Position numbers and translations under genes: made by a program. A DNA stretch of 54,156 nucleotides from Methylococcales bacterium (GTDB taxonomy: Bacteria > Pseudomonadota > Gammaproteobacteria > Methylococcales > Methylomonadaceae). Of the stretch, positions 52,278 to 54,156 are shown in pieces. Where the stretch lies: contig JAPLRR010000037.1 of the NCBI GenBank assembly GCA_026399075.1, positions 1 through 54,156 of the forward strand, in the 5' to 3' direction. How positions within the stretch are numbered: position 1 is the stretch's first letter; every line of letters starts with the position of its first letter. The notes beneath the pieces are model-generated. The model saw only the letters and a program-made list of their open reading frames with translations. It had not been told where the DNA came from and did not search any database.

Positions 52278-52296
52278 TATAAACTTATAGTTTATA
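52278..52296. promoter_or_regulatory. Palindrome upstream of the LysR gene
   Basis: TATAAACTTATAGTTTATA is a perfect 8-base-arm dyad with a three-base centre, ending ten bases before the LysR start codon. It is a candidate autoregulatory operator, lying in the intergenic region shared with the carbonic anhydrase gene. Confidence 0.5.
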
Positions 52297-52306
52297 GTGT
52301 GGGCTT

Positions 52307-53200
52307 ATGGATAAATTAAACAATATACAAGTGTTTTGCCGTATCGTTGAATTGGGCACTTTTGCCGCCGTGGCCCGTGAAATGAATCTATCGGCGATGA
52401 TGATCAGCAAATATATGGCGCAGTTGGAAGAATCCTTGGGCGTTACCTTATTAAACAGGACGACACGCCAAGTCAGCCTGACTGAGGCGGGTGAGGTTTA
52501 TTATTTCCGTAGCAAACAGTTGATGGATGATTTCTCTGAGCTGGATGAAACCACTTCCCAGTTGGGTAGGCAAGTCAAAGGCCTGTTAAAAATAAGTGCG
52601 CCCATTGATTTTGGTGGCTTGTATATGATACCTGCCATAGATGCCTACCAGCAGGAACACCCGGAGGTCAAAATATTAATGACCTTGCATAATAGCGCGG
52701 TTGATTTAAGCAAAGGGAGTTTTGATCTGTCGCTGCTAGTGACGGATAGCTTGGATTTAGGCATCGTTGCCAGAAAAATTGCAAAAACCCGCTTAGGCAC
52801 TTATGCTTCACCCGCCTATTTGGCCAAGCACGGCAAGCCCCAAAACATTGACGCATTAAACGGGCACCGGTGTTTGCATTATATCGATACGCCCCATAAA
52901 GAGTATTGGTTGTTTAATGACGGTCAGGGCGAGGTCAAATTCAAACCCAATTGGCAGTTTGCGGCAAACAATGGCCGGGCATTGTGCCAAGCGGCCGCAT
53001 TGGGGATGGGGATTACCCAAACCCCAGAAATATCTGCCGCCAATTATGTGGCTGCCGGGCAGTTGACCGAAATTTTGCAGGAGTTTTGTATGCCGCCACT
53101 GGAAATTTATGCCACTTATCTGCAAAGGCGCTTTATTCCCGCGAAGCTAACGACGTTTGTTGATTTTATGGTTAAATACTTTGACAAGATGGGTGGCTAA
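52307..53200 (+). CDS. LysR-family transcriptional regulator
   Basis: This 297-residue protein has an N-terminal winged helix-turn-helix (FCRIVELGTFAAVAREMNLSAMMISKYMAQLEESLGVTLLNRTTRQVSLTEAG, about 10-63; given here as a running match) and a LysR substrate-binding domain (about 90-295). Residues such as SLLVTDSLDLGIVARKI and AALGMGITQTPEI fit CrgA/DhcR-like regulators of this type. It is divergent from carbonic anhydrase and 53 bases upstream of a TetR gene. The effector is unknown. Confidence 0.9.
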   Translation: MDKLNNIQVFCRIVELGTFAAVAREMNLSAMMISKYMAQLEESLGVTLLNRTTRQVSLTEAGEVYYFRSKQLMDDFSELDETTSQLGRQVKGLLKISAPIDFGGLYMIPAIDAYQQEHPEVKILMTLHNSAVDLSKGSFDLSLLVTDSLDLGIVARKIAKTRLGTYASPAYLAKHGKPQNIDALNGHRCLHYIDTPHKEYWLFNDGQGEVKFKPNWQFAANNGRALCQAAALGMGITQTPEISAANYVAAGQLTEILQEFCMPPLEIYATYLQRRFIPAKLTTFVDFMVKYFDKMGG

Positions 53201-53253
53201 CAGCGCCATCCACCAAATGGACTGGCCCCTTAACCCGAGTGGAGCAAACGACT

Positions 53254-53856
53254 ATGGCAAGACGAAGTGACCACAGCCTGGAAGAACTTAAAGCCTTAGT
53301 ATTGGATGCGGCAGAAGCATTGGTGGTGGAAGCGGGGTTTTCGGCGTTAAACCTGCGCCAGATCGCCATGGATATTGGTTATACCGTGGGCAGTGTTTAT
53401 ATGGTGTTTGTCAACCGTGCTGATTTGGTGATGCACATCAATGCCAGGACCTTGGATGCGATTGCCGCAAACCTACAAGCGGTGCAGGCTAGTGGCCCGC
53501 CCTCCATTGAGGCTTTAGCCAAGGCATATTTGCACTATGTCAGCAAAAATTTTAACCGTTGGTGCATGATCTTTGACTATCAGAGTTTGACCGACACGCA
53601 AATCCCAGATTGGTATCAGGCCAAAAAACACGTTTTGTTCTCCGCTTTTGAAGCCTATTTGGCCATGCGTACGCCGGAAGTCCCCGAAGCCTACAGAAAG
53701 CAGGCGGCATGGGCCTTGGGTTGTAGTGTGCATGGGGTTTGCCTCTTGACGCTTAAAGACCCCATTGATCAGGCTGACTTGGAAGCGGCGGAGGCTACGG
53801 TCAATGTATTGCTAGGGCATTTTATGCAGTCTTGGCCGTCCACCGCCCACGGTTGA
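53254..53856 (+). CDS. TetR/AcrR-family transcriptional regulator
   Basis: This 200-residue protein has an N-terminal HTH (VLDAAEALVVEAGFSALNLRQIAMDIGYTVGSVYMVFVNRADLV, about 15-58). An all-helical ligand domain of the TetR C-terminal type follows (YHYVSKNFNRWCMIFDY; WALGCSVHGVCLLTLKDP). The ATG was preferred over a GTG at 53239 because GTGGAG there is the ribosome binding site. It may be cotranscribed with the LysR gene. No target gene is evident nearby. Confidence 0.88.
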   Translation: MARRSDHSLEELKALVLDAAEALVVEAGFSALNLRQIAMDIGYTVGSVYMVFVNRADLVMHINARTLDAIAANLQAVQASGPPSIEALAKAYLHYVSKNFNRWCMIFDYQSLTDTQIPDWYQAKKHVLFSAFEAYLAMRTPEVPEAYRKQAAWALGCSVHGVCLLTLKDPIDQADLEAAEATVNVLLGHFMQSWPSTAHG

Positions 53857-53857
53857 G

Positions 53858-53932
53858 TGGAGTGCAACGGATTAAGACCTTGTATTTTCTGTTTCTTGCC
53901 GACACGGCAACGTCTAAAGCCGTTGCACTCCA
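53858..53932. repeat. Inverted repeat downstream of the TetR gene
   Basis: TGGAGTGCAACGG (53858-53870) is repeated inverted and perfect at 53920-53932. It lies immediately after the TetR stop codon and may act as a terminator-like structure or be a small mobile repeat. A related TTGGAGTGCAAGG occurs near 46128. Confidence 0.6.
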
Positions 53933-53997
53933 GCTGTCTGTGCTTAACTGTGGGTAGTGAAGCTTGGCCACCAGCGCCGGAAACTAACTATAGACTC

Positions 53998-54044
53998 CGA
54001 AGCTGGTAAATCAACATTAAACTCCCTCTCCCTCAGGGAGAGGG
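53998..54044. repeat. REP-like repeat, half copy
   Basis: CGAAGCTGGTAAA (53998-54010) is followed by TCAACATTAAACT and the hairpin CCCTCTCCCT/AGGGAGAGGG (54024-54044). It matches one side of the element at 50102-50182 and the copy at 16150. The rest of the window end (54045-54156) shows nothing I can support. Confidence 0.6.
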
Positions 54045-54156
54045 TCTTACACGTGTAGGTTTTTTCACTCCGCGCACCCAACCGCAGTAACCCAAGCCGC
54101 CTGATTGATTCCCGGTAAGCTAGGCCACGCCTCCGGTCGGCCAGGTTTGACAGGGA

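Noticed and set aside
1..54156. CRISPR arrays, tRNA or rRNA genes, intact insertion sequences, phage genes
   Set aside because: I looked for regularly spaced repeats, tRNA-like TTCGA loops with cloverleaf arms, and transposase or integrase motifs. I saw none that I could support by eye. A covariance-model scan would be decisive for RNAs.

Overview
The window looks like chromosomal DNA of a type I (gammaproteobacterial) methanotroph, probably a Methylococcales relative of Methylomonas, Methylobacter or Methylovulum. The main evidence is a CorA/MopE-type copper-binding secreted protein beside its di-heme partner CorB, a SmbP-type metal-binding protein, and PEP-CTERM/exosortase-associated genes. 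No rRNA, tRNA, CRISPR array or intact insertion sequence was seen, and the window holds 45 protein genes that I accept.

Layout. 0.5-2.9 kb: ribokinase and an ADP-ribosylglycohydrolase-family protein. 2.9-15.8 kb: an envelope and exopolysaccharide region. It has a PEP-CTERM-type sugar-1-phosphate transferase, a trypsin-like protease, a giant VanZ/O-antigen-ligase fusion, a secreted protein, a PEP-CTERM protein with its own sigma-54 promoter and three upstream 19-bp dyads, a VTT membrane protein, an exosortase-A-type amidotransferase and a GT39 glycosyltransferase. The exosortase itself is not here. 16.2-23.1 kb: endonuclease III, then a copper island. The island has an MNIO-type RiPP metallophore operon (EGACG-repeat precursor, DUF692 enzyme, DUF2063 partner), a lipoprotein, and corB/corA. 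23.8-26.5 kb: a leftward four-gene run (DUF6763 protein, P-loop ATPase, homoserine O-succinyltransferase, guanine-deaminase-type enzyme). 26.9 kb: SmbP. 27.3-32.2 kb: a GH13 amylase and a run of three genes encoding two unrelated cysteine peptidases (gingipain-like C25 and papain-like C1) and a small protein. 33.0-43.5 kb: a complete-looking type II secretion operon (gspE-F-G-H-I-J-K-L-M-C/N-D). 43.6-53.9 kb: serA, a VanZ protein, a VTT/mercuric-reductase-like fusion, amtB under an evident sigma-54/NtrC control region, an internally duplicated protein of unknown function, beta-carbonic anhydrase, and LysR- and TetR-type regulators.

How the genes fit together. The copper island is the most interesting part. 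A secreted cysteine-repeat peptide predicted to be modified by a multi-iron enzyme lies about 2.5 kb from CorA, whose copper site uses an oxidised tryptophan. SmbP, another periplasmic metal-binding candidate, is 4 kb further on. Together they suggest a locus for periplasmic and surface copper handling in an organism that needs copper for particulate methane monooxygenase. The two sigma-54 promoters (PEP-CTERM gene and amtB) are clear in the sequence, each with upstream activator-type sites.

Intergenic DNA is rich in small palindromic repeats. Two MITE-like elements sit either side of the PEP-CTERM gene, and a dispersed REP-like family has copies near 16.1, 50.1 and 54.0 kb with a possible short relative near 43.6 kb. 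Start codons were moved inward from the longest reading frame where that frame began with TTG/GTG and a better-placed ATG, signal peptide or ribosome binding site existed.
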